DNA of 17,039 nt, taken from NCBI GenBank assembly GCA_003990745.1, contig RBNI01002956.1, positions 1-17,039 on the forward strand. The letters run 5' to 3'. This DNA is from Jimgerdemannia flammicorona (Eukaryota > Mucoromycota > Endogonomycetes > Endogonales > Endogonaceae). The position numbers were made by a program, and so were the translations under genes. Positions within the stretch are counted from its first letter, which is position 1. Each line of letters begins with the position of its first letter. The notes beneath the pieces are model-generated. The model was not told the DNA's origin. It did not search any database and worked only from the letters and a program-made list of their open reading frames with translations. Below, piece after piece: positions 16,301 through 17,039 of the stretch.

Positions 16301-16976
16301 CCTTTGGCCAGAGGCCTAGCAAGGGGTTAGAATCGGGGAGAGGTGGGACTGAGCAGGCATATGGTCTTGGTTCAAGGTTGTGTCGAGGTGGCTTCTGCCA
16401 AAATTCTGGATAACATGGTGGAGGCTGTTGCATCGGAATGTGATGCTAAACTTTAGGACTGGGCATCTGGTGGACAGCAGGGTCTTTGACTGTGAGGAGT
16501 GTTATAATGTAGGGCAGGAGGGAGGGGTGGTACAGACGCCTGAACATTGGCTGGGGGAGTGCAAGAGTTTGGAGAATTTTTGGAAGGCTGTTGGGTTGAG
16601 GCTGGGGGTATCTGCACTGAACCCTGAGGCAGGTGGGTGGTGGGCGGTACTGCAGTCAAGACTGGAGGGGGGGGTGGGTAATGAGTGGCTGACGGTTGGC
16701 TGGGCTGTCACCTTTTGGGTGGGGCTTACAGAACACTGGCGGTGCATGTTTGAGGAGGGCCCCTGGAGGCCGGTGAGCCTGAGGTTAGTGAGGTGGGAGG
16801 AGCTGATGTTAGAGCTCTTTAAGGCATGGTGGATTGGGTGGGGCCCCAAGGGGGGGAAGCATAAGGGATTAGTAAGGAGGATTGTGGTGAAGAGTGGTGG
16901 TAGGGTAGTGGTAAAGGTGGATGGGGTATTATTTGTAGGTCCTACGGAAGGGGGGGGGCCCTGTGGGATCGGTTGA
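13323..16976 (+). pseudogene. LINE ORF2: AP-endonuclease and reverse transcriptase (12 internal stops)
   Basis: ORF2 nicks target DNA and primes reverse transcription on it. One frame of 1,218 codons runs from ATG 13323 to TGA 16974-16976. The endonuclease (13323-about 14040) shows NVNGLRG, FLLQDV (family LQE), GDFNMVREDR (13731), GTRIDW and SDHWGI (SDH at 13995-14003). The RT (about 14690-15500) shows GEDGLPWDFWKH, NWRPIMLLDMDRKLVTKI, FLDQEKAYDRV (Asp 15138-15140), RGVPQGDPLSPILY and AFADDMV (Asp pair 15438-15443). A C-terminal Cys/His motif is at 16491-16562. Internal stops: TAG 13596, 14139, 15819, 16209, 16317; TGA 14247, 14451, 14688, 15033, 15060, 16350; TAA 14430. No frameshift was found. 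Catalytic RT Asp residues remain, but the gene is dead. Confidence 0.92.
16491..16562 (+). other. C-terminal Cys/His motif of LINE ORF2
   Basis: CEEC, then 14 residues, then HWLGEC gives C-x2-C-x14-H-x4-C, followed by a Phe-Trp pair (NFWKAV). This is the zinc-binding-like motif found near the end of L1/Tx1-type ORF2 proteins, needed for retrotransposition in studied L1 elements. All four ligands are intact. Confidence 0.82.
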
Positions 16977-17039
16977 GGCTTAGGCTGTATTAATATTATT
17001 ATAGATTTGGGTAATAAAGGGAGTCCAAGTGACTATAAA
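16977..17039 (+). other. LINE 3' end with poly(A) signal
   Basis: After the ORF2 stop the base composition changes to A/T-rich. AATAAA lies at 17013-17018, and the window ends in GACTATAAA, which may be the beginning of the A-rich tail. The true end is not visible. Confidence 0.55.

Larger units (their letters stand above)
11320..17039 (+). mobile_element. LINE (non-LTR retrotransposon), L1/Tx1-like, two ORFs
   Basis: Plus-strand element with a short leader, ORF1, a 33-base gap, and ORF2 with APE-type endonuclease, reverse transcriptase and a C-terminal Cys/His motif, then a 3' tail with AATAAA near the window end. The 5' junction at about 11319/11320 interrupts ORF3 of gypsy copy A. The 3' end and any target duplication are at or beyond the window edge. 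Placement near L1/Tx1 rests on the domain layout and the LDQEKAYDRV motif; it is a judgement by eye. The sense strand is very G-rich and C-poor. All 14 internal nonsense codons are in frame, with no frameshift. Confidence 0.88.

Noticed and set aside
13323..16976. Reassigned stop codons (alternative genetic code) as the reason for the in-frame stops
   Set aside because: All three stop codons occur inside the frames. In the paired ORF3 tails the same sites are CAA or TGG in the other copy, so mutation explains them better.

Overview
The window is built almost entirely from transposable elements: two Ty3/gypsy LTR retrotransposon families and one LINE. I found no host gene, rRNA, tRNA or CRISPR array. 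The element proteins suggest a fungal, transposon-rich heterochromatic region, perhaps of a basidiomycete. The pointers are a fungal-type gag with a PMDLD stretch before a CCHC knuckle, and a LINE reverse transcriptase with an LDQEKAYDRV motif. The host call is an inference of moderate to low confidence.

Layout, left to right. (1) 1-1878, minus strand: the 5' part of gypsy element 1, with a 404-bp LTR (1475-1878), a primer binding site, gag (363-1406) and a dUTPase domain directly after gag (1-359). It runs off the left edge. (2) 1879-11319, minus strand: an older head-to-tail array of a second gypsy family. In transcriptional order (right to left) it holds the 3' end of copy A (ORF3 tail 10686-11319), LTR (10118-10679), the complete but broken interior of copy B (gag, protease, dUTPase, RT, RNase H, integrase, ORF3; about 10060 down to 3313), LTR (2720-3306), and the 5' gag fragment of copy C (1879-2690). 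Both LTRs have element-internal sequence on both sides, so this is a shared-LTR tandem array and not one simple insertion. (3) 11320-17039, plus strand: a LINE with ORF1 (11376-13289) and an APE-type endonuclease/RT ORF2 (13323-16976), which cuts ORF3 of copy A.

History. Element 1 sits inside gag of copy C and the LINE sits inside ORF3 of copy A, so the array is oldest. Base composition agrees: 1879-2719 contains no CpG at all, while the adjoining 404-bp LTR of element 1 has nine. Decay is dominated by C-to-T / G-to-A change. In a gap-free 340-bp block the two array LTRs differ at 16 sites, all transitions. The LINE has 14 internal nonsense codons but no detectable frameshift over about 1,850 codons. 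This looks like RIP-like or methylation-driven mutation.

Most interesting points: the two gypsy families both encode dUTPase but place it differently (directly after gag, versus between protease and RT); an unrecognised ORF3 lies between integrase and the 3' LTR and is present in two copies; 35-bp tandem repeats run right up to the LTR end; and the array has shared LTRs.
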